From contig NC_081413.1 of the NCBI RefSeq assembly GCF_030272615.1, positions 100,602,239 through 100,664,238 on the forward strand: a DNA stretch of 62,000 nucleotides, in the 5' to 3' direction. The number at the start of each line of letters is the position of its first letter. Positions within the stretch are counted from its first letter, which is position 1. The position numbers and the translations under genes are program-made. The notes below the pieces were generated by a model. That model searched no databases. It was not told the DNA's origin and worked only from the letters and a program-made list of their open reading frames with translations. The DNA is from Cryptomeria japonica. Its lineage: Eukaryota; Streptophyta; Pinopsida; Cupressales; Cupressaceae. Shown here in pieces: positions 1 through 12,330 of this stretch.

Positions 1-42
1 TATGGCCTCAGCCCATTAACGAGCAAAAAAAAAAAAGCACTT
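1..42. other. Junction sequence with short poly-A run at the left edge
   Basis: The A-type LTR homology that starts at about 43 does not extend into this stretch. The sequence is a short unique piece ending in a run of A at about 27-38, directly abutting the LTR homology. A poly-A run at a break is what the 3' end of an inserted SINE or LINE looks like, but the body would lie outside the window, so this is only a suggestion. Confidence 0.3.
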
Positions 43-1918
43 TCTAGGATTTACCAAAAACATATGTTACTTTACTTTTAATGAGCTATATTTAAAATCA
101 ATTTAAATATATTTTAAATTAAAATTAAAATAACTTTAAAACCACGTTGTCATAGAACAACAAATCAATCGAAATGGTGAACCAAATTTTACACCGAAGA
201 AAAAGATGGGTTTTGGGTAGTGGTCGCTACCTTTGGCAGCACTACTACCAAACGGTAGCAATCGCTGCCAAATGGTAGCATTGCTACCAAATGGTAGCGC
301 TGCTACCCTATGGTAGAAAAAGCTACCATCCCACGTGGTGGGGTATACCCAGCCACATGGGGGGGTTAAAATTATATTTTTATTTTTATTTTTTATTTTT
401 TTTAAATTAGAAAACCCTCAATTTACTACACAGTCTTGGGCTGAGACAAAAAAAGAAATAAATTTCCAGAATAACAATGATTTCCAAATAATATTATTAG
501 TTTTTTATAACCAGTCCCAAAAAGCTAAAACTGGGAAAATTTCTCCAACAAAATTCCATATTTGGGCAAATGGAATCAATTTACACACATTCATCCAACC
601 AATTTTGGCAAACACAAACTAATTTCACAATTTATGAACCAAAATAAGAGATTCAAAATGAAATTTCTTAACAAAACCTATTGAGAATAACCACACCCAT
701 TTTCAGTATAAAAATCAATTTGAACAAACAAGAATTGATCTGGAGGTTGAAAATGAAAACAAGGAGGATTCAAATTCAGGATTTAACTACTACTCTTCCG
801 TATTCCACAAATCTGAAAGATTTTCTAACAAACAAACATAGATTTCTTCAAAAAACCAAATCAGTAATTTATTTACAACAAAGGAGATTAACAATAATCC
901 TACCTCTGTATGCAAACCTGGAAGTGATTTGATGAAGAGCCCAACCTGCAAGCATGAGAATTTCTTCTCCCACAAATGCCCAAAACTTTCCATTCCAAAA
1001 ACAACTCTCTCCCCAAAAAAAATTCAAAACCTAGGTTAAAAGGGAAATTTTTTACCAAAAGTCCATTTTTTGGTTGAAATTATTTTCCACACAAATGAAA
1101 ATTATTTCCCAACAATTTAATATGCAAAAATTGCTTTTCTTGCGAAAATTGATTTTCTCAATTAAATTAAAACTAAAATTTCTATTTCAAAATGCCAAAG
1201 AGGGTAAGATATTAATTTTTCAATTTCTATTTAACCTTTTCTTTCAAAATGCATATACTTAATTAATTTATCATTTTAAAATGACCATTTAACCAAACTT
1301 GCTACAAACTAACGCTCTAATTATTTATTAATCACACAAAGGGGTCCTATTTAATTTAGTCCCTTTAATTTATGAATTCGTAAAAACACATTAATCTAAT
1401 TTAAATATTTGGGATTTAATAATCATTTTTTATCAAACGCACAACACGCAACCCAAGAAAACCAAACAAATACACGACCTGCATATCCAACCAAAGGGGA
1501 AACTGATGGACGATTGACGATGCTCACTTGAGCATGACTAGGGTAAAATGTAGGGTCTTATGACTACCTAATCCAATTCATTAGGACCAATGAGGTACAC
1601 TCAAACCTGTGAAGCCAAGTGGAGACGAACCTCATACCTATGCGGTACTGTACCTGCAATCTCTTACAACAATGAACCACACATGCATACATATGTATTG
1701 AATTAAAGTGTTAGCCCGAGATTAATAACATGAATCAGAAGAATAATTAATCTTACATAAGAATCGATGTGAAAACAACATTTACAGGTACACACAATAA
1801 TCATAATACCTGACTATAAGATTACAACATAGTAAATCAGTCATCCAAGAAAGTCACTAAAAAAGTCAACCAAGGTCAAACTGGTTTTAAAAATCTGATT
1901 AGGGCAGGGGTACTACAT
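43..1918 (-). repeat. Element A, 3' LTR (partial)
   Basis: This stretch matches 24240-26178 over its whole length with scattered substitutions and small indels, so the two are copies of one long terminal repeat. Read on the minus strand the repeat begins TGTAGTACCCCTGCCCTAAT at 1918. A G-rich polypurine tract lies immediately outside it (1919-1935), which marks this copy as the 3' LTR of a minus-strand element. Only the first 1.9 kb of a 4.1-kb LTR is here. Homology stops at about 43, either at an insertion or a truncation. It contains the GGTAGC hairpin cluster at about 226-330. The short ORFs inside it are not conserved in a coding way. Confidence 0.85.
226..330. repeat. Cluster of GCTACC/GGTAGC short hairpins in the A LTR
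   Basis: About five imperfect units of roughly 18-20 bp alternate GCTACC and GGTAGC around a 4-base spacer, for example GCTACCAAATGGTAGC, so each unit can fold into a 6-bp stem. The same cluster, with different unit sequences, lies in the other LTR copy at 24457-24571. Confidence 0.8.
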
Positions 1919-1935
1919 CCTCCCCCCCTAGGTTC
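1919..1935 (-). promoter_or_regulatory. Polypurine tract of element A
   Basis: On the plus strand this reads TCCTCCCCCCCTAGGTT, so the minus strand carries a run of seven G followed by AGGA directly before the TGTAGTACC start of the LTR. This is the expected place and composition of the plus-strand primer of an LTR retrotransposon, and it fixes A's orientation as minus. Confidence 0.8.
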
Positions 1936-4115
1936 TGACTTACTCCTGGAAGTCATAAGGCTAGAAGGAAAACATGCAACACACATTAGCCCTGAAGCTT
2001 ATTTAATAAATATCAAATTGCACATATGCATCTTTTCACAGATAATTGAAACTTTTTTTGTGAAATCCTTTACGAATGTAACTATCCATTGGTAAGATAC
2101 ATCCAAATTCATACATTTTATAACATTCTAGGAACTATCTATAATTATAGCAGTGAAACAAGAATTTTCTTCCTTTCATCACACCAAATTAATGCATTAA
2201 TTGAGGTAAACAACAATTACGACACTCGTCTACCAAATACAACAAGAAAACATGCCATCATGATCAATTTATTTTACCATTCCATCCACTTCCTAAACTT
2301 TTATCACATAGAAATAGCTTCAAATTTCAAATTCTACAACCACGTTAACTTTCATGAAATAAGAGCAACATATATAATACAATTGCTTACACTTGTCAAA
2401 CATATAAAAACATTTCTAATGACTATGTCCCATAACATAATGACCAAATAACACATTTTACTCCATGTTTACACATAATATCCATCCACATAACTGGAAT
2501 GTACAACTCAAAAGGCCACATGTGTGAATGTCTAATGCTCGGTCATAGATAACATGCACGATCAACATCTTTATGCCTGATCTTAGAACAAAATAACATG
2601 TTCATAAATATCCAACATCTCACTCAAGGGCTTGATGGTGCTAGGGCACACACATAGTGGTGATACCTTCCATACAAGACCCTCATGACCATCCCTTGTT
2701 GAGTAAGGTGGTTATCCTCCAAGAGATAGTCACCACACATAGGTAGGTAGTGGATCCTAGCTACATCATAGCCTCACATACCCCCATCCTCAAGGTTCCC
2801 TATGTCTACTTCCTCATATACACTCAATCAAGACCGTCTCATACATCCTTGGACAGGAATTCACATTTCAACTCAAGACCAACATACAAAAATAATAAGG
2901 ATAAACCAGTTTAGCCACCAAAATACAGATGAATAAAGATAATAAATCATCAATTCCAACAGTAAGGCAAGAAAAATCTAGAATTGCATCACCAAATCAA
3001 GTAAGAAAAAGATCACAAGATCGTGGCTAAACCTTCAAAGTCAAAATAGAATAAATTGTTGGTCCACATAAGAAATAAATAAGAATATCATAATTACACA
3101 TAACATCACTATGTAACTAGAATCTAGTCACCAACGAGGAAGGAGAGAACAACCATCTAGCTATCACGATAGCTCATCATGTGGTGCAGCCTAGTCACAC
3201 ATCCACATGGCATGGCAGCGTGCACCTCGACATCACCCCACATCACATCGTCACACGGCATGGCTCTACCCTAAACAAGATGGTAGGCTGCATGGTAATG
3301 CCTACTACATCTCACATTGTGTCTCAACAAAACATGGCAATACTCCAAGCAGAAAAGACACGCATTGAACATATCCCACATGGTAGTGTACCTCACGAAA
3401 AAAGGCACGCGCAGGTCACACCCTGCATAGCGATGTACCTCTCAGGATACTCGTCGTAAGCCAAAGGTATATATGGCTAGGGTCCACCCACATGTCTACC
3501 AATGCCTGCCAACTGGAAGCTCATGTGGGAATAACATACCTTTCATGAAGACAAGGCAAAAGATCCTCCAAGATACACAATCACTATGCTCAAGAACTAC
3601 CATCAAAATGCTCAAATAAAAGAGGGGAATAGGCTGACACACATAAACCTTATAAATTGGTTCATTAAAAAGGGAAAGTATTGAGTACACCTTTAATATA
3701 GTTTCATTATATAACTATATTTTTCCTCAAAATAGAGAAGCTAAAGTCGCTTCGCGCCGACATTACTCGTACACCGATCCACACCATTCAAGGAACGGTG
3801 ACTTCTGATACTACCCCTCCACATACTAAATTACCAACAACCCATGGGTCGACACTCAGTAGGGTAACAAATAAGCAACATCACATAAACAATATGGTTT
3901 CCCCATACTCATAAGTACACATACCCTCCATGGTTGATTACTTCACCATCCCATGGGACACATAGCAAGCACTGGTTTCTCACAATACACAACAAAAGCA
4001 CCAGTACTGGTTTAATCACATTTACGGGAAGTACTTTCAGTAACGCTATCATCTACTCAAGGAAGGTCTTAATTATGCTTCCCACATGAATAACTGAGTA
4101 GAATTTATTCTAGAT
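1919..4115 (-). mobile_element. Element A internal region, 3' part, non-coding
   Basis: This is internal DNA of element A between its 3' LTR and the insertion site of element B. No gag, protease, integrase, reverse transcriptase or RNase H motif is visible on either strand. The longest ORFs (2089-2451 and 3181-3459) are low in complexity and match no family I know. With the other internal part (20410-22054) the internal region comes to only about 3.8 kb without pol, so A looks like a large retrotransposon derivative (LARD) that depends on another element for its enzymes. Confidence 0.7.
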
Positions 4116-4120
4116 ACAAG
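4116..4120. repeat. Target-site duplication of element B (left), ACAAG
   Basis: ACAAG directly precedes the TGTAGACACC start of B's 5' LTR and is repeated at 20405-20409 directly after the CATAAACA end of the 3' LTR. This proves both ends of B. Confidence 0.95.
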
Positions 4121-4878
4121 TGTAGACACCCAAAATTGTCCAGTTTATTTAATTATCTAAGCTTAATTCTTCTATTAATTAAATAAATCTTTATTTATTT
4201 AATTAATTCATTTATCCTCTTCTAGCCTTATTTCTCATTTAAATAAATACATTTATTTATTTAAATGATCCTTTTCCTAAATTAAATAAATATCTTATTT
4301 ATTTAATTGATCTCACTTCTTCTATTAATTAAATAAATCTTTATTTATTTAATTAATTCATTAACCTTTTCTACCCATGACACATGTCATTCATCTCTTA
4401 ATTCATACACTACCTACCCCTTTCATTATTTTATTATTTCTTTTACCTACCCTCTAATCATAGCCGACCTCCTTTTACACCTCTCAATCTTATCCCTCCA
4501 TTTCATATAGTGTCTTCTATATAAGGAGATGCTTCCTTCATTATCAAACCCTAATGACCTGACTACTTGATTAATTGACTACTTGGCATATGTGATCCTA
4601 CTTGCAACCACATTCCGTTCTTTGTTGAGCTCTTGTGCACATAAAATCTGAGAGCAAATATATCAAGCAAGATCAATGGAGATAGGAAGAATGGAGATCC
4701 AAACCCTATTGGACATGTGATGGTATAATCTTTGTGATTTCATTTGATTTGCATTGTCTTAGGTAATCTTCATATGTTATGGTGGATCCTTGTTGTTGTT
4801 AGGCTAGGGTTTTGTGGTTGAATTCATTTAGCCTTTCAATATTGTTAGTATTGTTGTTATCCATTTTCACCATAAACA
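4121..4878 (+). repeat. Element B 5' LTR (758 bp)
   Basis: It begins TGTAGACACCCAAAATTG and ends CACCATAAACA, with its partner at 19626-20404. The U3 part is very AT-rich and holds four inverted repeats built on AATTAAATAAA/TTTATTTAATT (about 4174-4207, 4237-4265, 4280-4308, 4324-4357). A TATATAAG box lies at 4518-4525, and everything 3' of it would be the transcript start and R/U5. Relative to the 3' LTR it lacks about 21 bp near its left end. Confidence 0.95.
4518..4525 (+). promoter_or_regulatory. TATA box of the B LTR promoter
   Basis: TATATAAG sits in the middle of the LTR in a less AT-biased stretch and is conserved at 20044-20051 in the other LTR. Position and sequence fit an RNA polymerase II core promoter with a start about 30 bp downstream. 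No transcript evidence is available. Confidence 0.65.
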
Positions 4879-4899
4879 TTTTGGCACGCCCGGTGGGAC
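4879..4899 (+). promoter_or_regulatory. Primer-binding site of element B
   Basis: Directly after the LTR the sequence contains TGGCACGCCCGGTGGGA, in the position of the tRNA primer site. It begins with TGG, as needed to pair with a tRNA CCA end, and is clearly not the iMet type used by elements A and E. I do not assign the tRNA. Confidence 0.75.
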
Positions 4900-7212
4900 T
4901 CTTGTCCCTTTTGCATTTAATATTTTCTTGTAGATGTTGTGTTTGAAGTTGCAGATCTGACATTATCAACGACATTTTGGTATTTTCGCACCTGCGTACT
5001 TTCGGATCGCGTTTTTGATTTTTTGCCGCGTCTGTGACATTTGGAATTGCGTCTATGTCCTCGACAGTATTTTATTTTGCAGATTCCAAAAACTGCGTGT
5101 GTGTTCCTCAGTCATGTCTATGGTGTTTTTAGACATGTCTGTGTCCAAAAGTCGCGTCTAGGTTCTGGAGCCGTGTCTGTGTCTCGCAGAAGCGCATCTG
5201 CATCAGAGAGTTGTGTTTGTGTCTGGGGTAACTGCATCTGTGTGCATTGATCTCATTTTTGGAGTTTATTGATTTAGTTTTTGATCTTGCATTTAATGTT
5301 TCAGATCCGGTTTATTTTGAGCTAACATTTTCAAATCTAGCTAACGAAATTAGTGCAGCTTGTCTTGAAAGCAAAATTGTTTGGTTGAAGGCCCCTATTT
5401 TCACAAAGTCTTTTGGATTTAGAATTTACCTAACTTGTGTGCTTGCAGAAAGGGGTGATTATTTGAAACAATCCAAACTACTAATAAATCTTTGTTGCAG
5501 GTCCTTGGCAAGGGTTTTTGAATTTTTTTTATTATTGTGTGCTTTGTTTTCAATAGACTAACAAACACTTCAATTGGTGCACTAAAATTGAATCATTGTC
5601 TTTTGTGTCTTGAGCAATAGGCTCTTTTTGTTTAATCTTTAGAGGGCCTGTCTTCCCGTGTGGTCATTAGGACTACTAGTGAGAAGAGAACAACCCAAGT
5701 GGTAGCAAAAGAAAAGCCATCTTCTTCCAAACCACTATAAATAACTATATTCATGGTGAAAACTATGAATAACATGTGCTGATTAGTTCATACCGACACT
5801 ATGTCTCCCCATAAACCCGTTTGATCAAATTTATTTGATCAGTTGTAGGGCGTAACCCCTACCGGCTGGGAGCCTTCTGTATTTACAGAGCTGAAAGTGT
5901 CGCATGTATGGCCACACGAGTGGATGCCCTTACAAGCACCTTTTTGTTTTAGAAGCCCAAATCCTTCTAGTTGTTGGGGCAGGAGGTCGGACCTCTGGTA
6001 GCAGCCCACACACATATGGTTCTTAGTCGAGATACAAAATTTGCTACGGGGAGTTTTCATGGGGACTGATGCTTGGATGACCCGAGAAGTGAGTGCCGAG
6101 GGTGGAGCCAGTGAGGTCAAGCATCTAAGTATCCACTCTGAATAGCATAGCCTCGGGGGTAAAACCCCATGTGGGATCAACAACTATTGTCTTGGCCAGC
6201 CATAAGAATTGTGATTGACTTATTTTAAACAATCAAACATTCAAGACCAAACAACAAAACATTGTGTCTTTTGTGTCTTCAAGTGTATGCAAAATGATTT
6301 TACATCAAACATCACACTTTCTTTGAGTCATTTTTTTTGGAGTCTAGACACTTGAAAACATTGAGTCTTCATCAACACTATGTCCTCTTGTCACGAAAAA
6401 ATAGTCAAACAGTCAGATTTGGTCACAACAAAACAAATTCATAGATTGGAAAAAATTGCACAAATTTTGCAAAAATGTGTCTGTGTCTGACATAATAGTG
6501 CATGTGTTGTATAACCACGTCTGTGAAGGGCAGAAATGCGTCTATGTTTTCGGAATCAACAGTGCACTTTACAAAAATCTCAGAAACACGTCTGTGTTAA
6601 ACAGAACCACGTCTGTGTCAGGAAATCGCATTTGTGTAGTATATAAGCGCGTCTATGTTCAGAATTGAAAAAAATTTACAGTCCAGCAAACAAACACAGT
6701 CAGTTTCGGAATTCTTGAGCTTCCTAGGTTATTTCTCCAGGGTTTCATTTAGCATTCAGCCTGTCTTTGGGTCTCACAAAGTCCATCATTGCTTTACACC
6801 TTGCATTACATTCACATTTATCTAAACTTGAGTCAAAAGGTCACTTGCTTGTCCTCATCTTACTTTGTCAACACACTATATACAACAACATTTTGCTAAG
6901 TGGTCCCTCATCAAGGTCTATCACCTTTGGGTCTCATTTGGTTTTACTTAGAGTCAAGGTCAACTTACCTCATCAAGAGAAACTATCCTCTCTTTGGAAG
7001 TCACACCTACTCTACTACATACATACTTGGTCTTACACTTTGGACATTGCAAGTACACCTCAGATTCATTTACATTCCATCCAACTCTTGGTCTTCCATA
7101 CTTTTTTCATTTTCATCTAGTCTCACACATCTCGGTCAATACCTAGTTCATTGTTGAAACCCATCTTCAAAAATCTAGGAGAGAAACTAAAGAGGCTCAA
7201 GAGTCCGCAAAC
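4900..7212 (+). other. Element B 5' leader, no convincing gene
   Basis: This is the 2.3-kb transcribed leader between primer site and gag. Two stretches (about 4985-5250 and 6470-6665) are made of degenerate short repeats around the core GCGTCTRTGT. A perfect 9-bp inverted repeat, TGATCAAAT with a TT spacer, lies at 5822-5841. ORFs at 5041-5250, 5247-5561 and 5839-6183 (minus) have no recognisable domain. Ogre-type elements can carry an extra ORF before gag, but I cannot show one here. Confidence 0.6.
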
Positions 7213-9570
7213 ATGACTGTCTATGAGTATGACAATGATGTCTTTTTCAATACTGATCATAACACATTACCTGACATGGATGCCTATAGAAACATTCCAA
7301 ATGTTGAGAACATGGACACTACAAACAACAATGATACACACAATGACAATATGGACAACTTTTCCGTACATTCAGCAGATGTGGAAGAATCAATTATGGA
7401 CCCCCGCTTCAATCGATTGATTGAGGAAATAATGAGGAGAGATAGACAATACTTCTTACAAATGATGGCACAAAATGGAGCCAAGATACCTCATGATTTT
7501 GACATGTCTCAAATAATGGAAAATCTACCTTTGCAACAAACTCACTCAAACATGGATCAAAGGAGGCCTAATAGTGGAGGCAATAGAGGACCACATATGG
7601 TGCTTGAATCACCATCATCTTTGTTTCAAAAACTAGAGGTCCCACACACACATGGTCAAGCATATGATACTCACCTTCACAGACCACTATGAAAGTCTTA
7701 TGCAGAGAAATATGCTCAATCACATATCAATGCTAAGGATCAACCACCAAAGCAATTGGATATTCAAAGGCATGCTCGAAATTTGGACACAAGGAAACCC
7801 CGTGTCAAATTTGGGGGCAACACATTAGAACATGACATGCCTGTAGAGTATGGTATACATGGACAAAATAGATATTGTGTTCCTCAACATGAATCTATAC
7901 CAAGTGGTCCATATATGCAACATCACTATAGACCTCCTCCATATGAACATGTGTATGATCAATATCATCCATATATGCAACATGCTCCTCCTCCAATTGG
8001 TGCCTCAAGCATGGGATATGGTCCAAGAAGTTGATCTCCACCTAAGAGCAATTTGGAGCAACAAATTAGGGACTTGCAAAAGAAAATGGAGGACATAAAT
8101 ACACCGAAGCCAACTTACACAATGAGAGACATATGTCCTTATCCATTTGATAAGAGCATTCCAATGCCTCCTTTTCCTACACACTTTGTGACGCCTAAGT
8201 TTGATAAGTATAGAGGCAAAGGGGATCCTAAGGCACACATAAGACAATTTTTCACAGCTTGCATTGAGGTAGCAGCAGAAGAGACATATTTGAAGAGATT
8301 ATTCCCACAAAGCCTAGGTGATCAAGCTATGGAATGGTTCTCTCAACTCCCACGTGGAATTAAGTCATGGGGTGACTTAGTAGAGGCATTTATTCAACAT
8401 TTCTCCTACAACATAGAGACACACATATCAGTCACTACTTTGTGCAACACCAAGCAAAAAGAGGGAGAGTCTTTTGCATCATTTTTACAAAGATAGAGGA
8501 ATCTAGCCAGCAGATGCTCCTGTGAAATTCCACAAAAACAAATGGTAGAAATGTTCACCCAAAATGTTAACAAAGACATTGGCTATGATCTAAGGAAAGC
8601 TTGTTTGTCCACCTTCAAGGACGTCATTGAAAAAGGCTTAGCAATAGAGAAGGTCATAATTGAGCAAGGCATTGTCAAGATATTCAAGGAAAACAAAGTG
8701 GACTTTAAAGGAAAAGACAAGCCAAGATTTTGGAACAAAAACAAGAACACAGTCAATGATGGTGTTGTAGATGCCAATACAGTACGACCCAAAATCATTT
8801 TTTCTGGATCAAGCTCTACAAATAATCAGGTGAATACTCAAACAACTTCTAAATCACAAAGGAAGTACACTCTATTGGGAGAACCACTTGAGTTAGTCTT
8901 CAAGAAGCTAGTGGCAAACAAGGTAATCACAATTCCAGATTTTCCTCCATATGAGCCAAAGGTCAAACCAAATTGGTGGAATGATGACGAATATTGTGAA
9001 TTTCATAAGAGCAAGGGACATAAAATAGAAAATTGTCATCGACTGAAGAACATCATACAAGATCTGATTGATAGAGGTGACATTGAGATTGAGGGACACT
9101 CATCCAATCAAGAACATGAAATGTTTAAGGAACCATTCCCAAAGCATGACAAGGGAAAAGATAAAGCCACAAATGACCAAACCAACTATACCAGAGCAAC
9201 TTATAATTATGATTCAACTATCAATCACATTTCGATGGACAATTACGTCTCTACCATTATCATCAAGGACAAAAACCCTGAGAATTCTACCCGGAGACCC
9301 AAGATTGTCCTAAAAGGTGTTGGATCTTCTTCCGAACCTACCTCTGAATGTCATGTTACAACCCATCGAGGTAAATTCACTTTGCAAGGTGCTCCAGCCA
9401 AAAACACTGCTTCTTCATCAACCAGGCCTGAGTACGACCTTGTAGAACAGTTAGGGAAGACACCTGCACTCATCTCCATCCTTGAGCTCTTACGCATATC
9501 CCCCACACATAAAGCTATTCTTGACAAAATCTTGAGAGACACTACCGTTCCTACTGATCTGAACGTGGAC
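7213..9570 (+). pseudogene. Element B gag part: capsid domain and atypical zinc finger
   Basis: The N-terminal third is acidic and rich in Asn, Asp and Met. A Gln/Lys-rich helical stretch at about 8050-8100 looks like a short coiled coil. A plant retrotransposon gag capsid domain follows at about 8180-8530, with the typical AMEWFSQLP and W/F-rich helices; the stop at 8494 falls in the usual RWR motif, where TGG became TAG. A C-x2-H-x4-H-x4-C finger lies at 8995-9036 and is followed by the LKNIIQDLIDRG motif common in Tat gag proteins. Gag packages the RNA into virus-like particles. Stops at 7690, 8032 and 8494 break it. Confidence 0.88.
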
Positions 9571-9573
9571 TAG

Positions 9574-9990
9574 TTTCAAGCCATGGTGGGATACCTTTCT
9601 GTTCCACACTTGCTTACATTCACAGAAGCCGACGACGCCTCCGTGAGCCAACTACATAATGCACCACTACACATTGAAGCCTTCATACACAAACATCGAA
9701 TAAAATGAGTCCTGATAGATGGAGGAGCTAGTCTAAACATTTGTACATTGAGCACAATTAAACAATTGGGATATTCTGATAAAGCTGTGAATTCTACAAA
9801 CAAAATCACCATCAAGGCATATGATGATGAAGAGCGTTCATCCAAGGGCATAGTCACTTTACCTCTAAGAGTTGGGCCAGTTACGAAGGATGTGGTTTGT
9901 CAAGTCCTAGATCTAGATCTCACTTACAACATATTGCTAGGGCGTCCTTGGATTCATGAAATGAGGGCAGTCCCATCTACATATCACCAA
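9574..9990 (+). pseudogene. Element B aspartic protease domain
   Basis: The active-site motif VLIDGGASLNIC begins at 9709, and its catalytic Asp codon is 9718-9720. The second half has the family motif YNILLGRPWIH at about 9928-9960. DGG instead of DTG or DSG is usual in this group of plant elements. A TGA at 9706, directly before the motif, truncates it, and a TAG at 9571 lies between gag and protease. The domain would cut the gag-pol polyprotein. Confidence 0.88.
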
Positions 9991-10425
9991 TGCATTAAGT
10001 TTCCTCACAATGGAGTGGAGGTAATAGTTAATGGTGATCCTAATCCGTTCATATACTATAATAACCTGAGATCAAAAACTGAGACCAACATTCCCAGTAA
10101 TCGCGAAGCTATTCCTTCTTCGGCATACATTGATCCTGAGTCATTAAAACCTTCGACATCGAAACAAGGTGAGCTTAAAGGCAAATTTCAAGACAAGGGT
10201 ATAGGAAAATACACTTTAAATCAGACCATGTACTTACAAGAAGTCATGAGTTCACCAAAAGAATATGGAAGACCACATCCTAACAAGCAAGTATCCATCA
10301 TTGTACTCAAATGGGATCCTACTACCTTTCAAAGATGGGGCGAACTGGAAGAGGAAGACTTATACAAAATGCTTTACAAAGACCTTGAAGATGATACACA
10401 AGATCACATCAGTCTACCATGTGAG

Positions 10426-10560
10426 AAATATGGCAAAGGTTTTAAGATCCTACAAAAATTCGGGTATGATGGAAAAAGCCCTCTTGGGTTACGAAAGGAA
10501 GGCATCATTGAACCTTTACAACCTGAATTGACATTCAAAAAGGAACACTCAAAGGGACTT
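10426..10560 (+). pseudogene. G-patch-like segment between protease and reverse transcriptase
   Basis: The frame here reads GFKILQKFGYDGKSPLG and continues with KEGIIEPL. This spacing of Gly and aromatic residues is that of a G-patch, a short nucleic-acid-associated motif also known after the protease of some retroviruses and in plant Tat elements. No stop falls inside it. Flanking residues (10560-11400) are acidic and low in complexity and form a long linker up to the reverse transcriptase, with the TAA at 10861. Confidence 0.7.
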
Positions 10561-11439
10561 GGTTTCCTGACTTCCAAGGTCCACACTCAAAGGACAAAAG
10601 AAGCCTTACAAATCAAAGCTGCCAAAATTCAACAAGAGGATCGCTATTCCACAGACTCCAACGAAGGGGAATGGGGTTCAGACAAATCCTCCAGTGACTA
10701 CGAGCTCACTGAGACATTCAGAGAGCCAGATGAACCCACAGAAGAAGGGGAATTCTATAAAAGATTCAAAGTTGGTCAAGAAACAACCCATGAGGATTCC
10801 ACACAGTCCTTGTCTCAAGGTTCTAGGTTGAAATCACATAGGATGAGAACACCTGTCCCATAATGCGCTACTAGTGATGATAATTTGGATTCATTCACAA
10901 TCGAAACTGATGAGGAGAGTGCCATCAATGACCTCGATAATTACCTTGACATATCCGAATATAACTGCATCTTCACTCTTAGCCCCGCTAACTTCGAAGA
11001 CATTAAAGGCCTTCCCCTTGTTCACCACCAACTCATTGACTGGGATCACGAAGGACCTGCACAGTTTGACACATTCCAAAATGATGAAGCTTTTATTGAC
11101 TATCTTGGCATACAAGATGATCTTCCCCCTGGGGACCATAAAGTGGGATACACTATAGAACTCAATAGCGTGGCATATTTTGGTGAGGGCGTCGGACCTT
11201 CCAGTCATAAAAATGTGAAAATAAGAACAAACCAAGGGTCTTATGGTGAAAACCACACTGTGGTGTTGTCTGACCCCAAAAATGTAAAAAGAAAGGACGT
11301 ATCTGAGGGCGAAAACCTCTCTGAGGCACTCGAAGATGGAAGGCTTGACATTCTCCCCACATCATATGAGGAAAAGTCATCCATGTTGGTAGAGGAGACT
11401 ATCAAAACAAACATTGGTACAGAAGAGGTTCCACACAAC

Positions 11440-12330
11440 ATATTCCTGGCTCAATCATTAACGGAGTTAGAAAGGTCAAAATTCATAAGTTTCTTCAAAG
11501 AACGACAAATCAACTTTGCATGGTCATACGCTGATATGCCTGGATTAGATCCAGATTTGGTAATGCATCATTTGACAGTTAAACCGGGGGCAAAACCAGT
11601 GAAACAAAAATTAAGAAAGATGCATCCACAAGTCACATTATTGGTCAAAGTAGAGCTTGAGAAATTATTGGACGTCGGATTCATATGCCCAATTGATTAT
11701 CCTAAATGGATCTCCAACTTAGTGTCTATTAGTAAACCAGATCGTAGTATCAGAATATGTATAGATTTCAGAGACATCAACAAAGCTTGTCCTAAAGATG
11801 ACTTCCCATTACCAAACATAGATTTGATTATAGATCTCACAGTAGGTCATGAAATGTTATCATTGATGGATGGATTCTCTGGTTATAATCAAATAAAGAT
11901 CGTGTTTGGGGATCAACACAAAACATCATTCACTTGTCCTTGGGGAACTTTCTGTTGGAATGTCATGCCCTTTGGGCTAAAAAATGCAGGCGCTACATAT
12001 CAAAAAGCCATGAATACTATCTTTCACGATCTCATGCGCGTAACTGTGGAAGATTATGTTGACGACCTCTTGGGCAAATCAATAGACAAAAATACACATT
12101 TGGACATCCTTTCAGTCATCTTTGATTGGTTGGAAAAATACAAAGTAAGATTAAACCCCAAGAAATGTGTCTTTGGAGTAACTTGCGAGAAGCTCCTAGG
12201 ATTCATTATATCAAAAAGAGGAATCAAAGTTGATCCAGCAAAAGTCAAGGCCATCCTAGAGATGCAACCACCAAGAAATATCAGTCAACTTCGGTCTTTA
12301 CAAGGGAGACTCCAGTCCATATGAAGATTC
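11440..12330 (+). pseudogene. Element B reverse transcriptase domain
   Basis: All main Ty3/gypsy blocks are visible: RICIDFRDINKACPKDDFPL from about 11752, SLMDGFSGYNQI, the CPWGTFCWNVMPFGLKNAGA block, and the catalytic YVDD at 12055-12066. The end of the domain (LGFIISKRGI and then LRSLQGRL) is followed by a TGA at 12322 that replaces the usual Arg codon of this motif. The domain copies the element RNA into cDNA in the particle. Its own coding stretch from 10885 to 12324 is open, 479 codons. Confidence 0.95.

Noticed and set aside
335-1262. Plus and minus ORFs of 60-95 codons, repeated at 25030-25515
   Set aside because: They recur only because both sites are copies of the A LTR. Indels between copies shift the frames, and the proteins are low in complexity.
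3181-3459. 92-codon plus ORF with His-rich protein
   Set aside because: Composition comes from CACAT/CATGG repeats, there is no family motif, and it lies in non-coding element A.
5839-6183. 114-codon minus ORF with several Cys
   Set aside because: Lies in the B leader with no domain. The Cys pattern fits no zinc-binding family.
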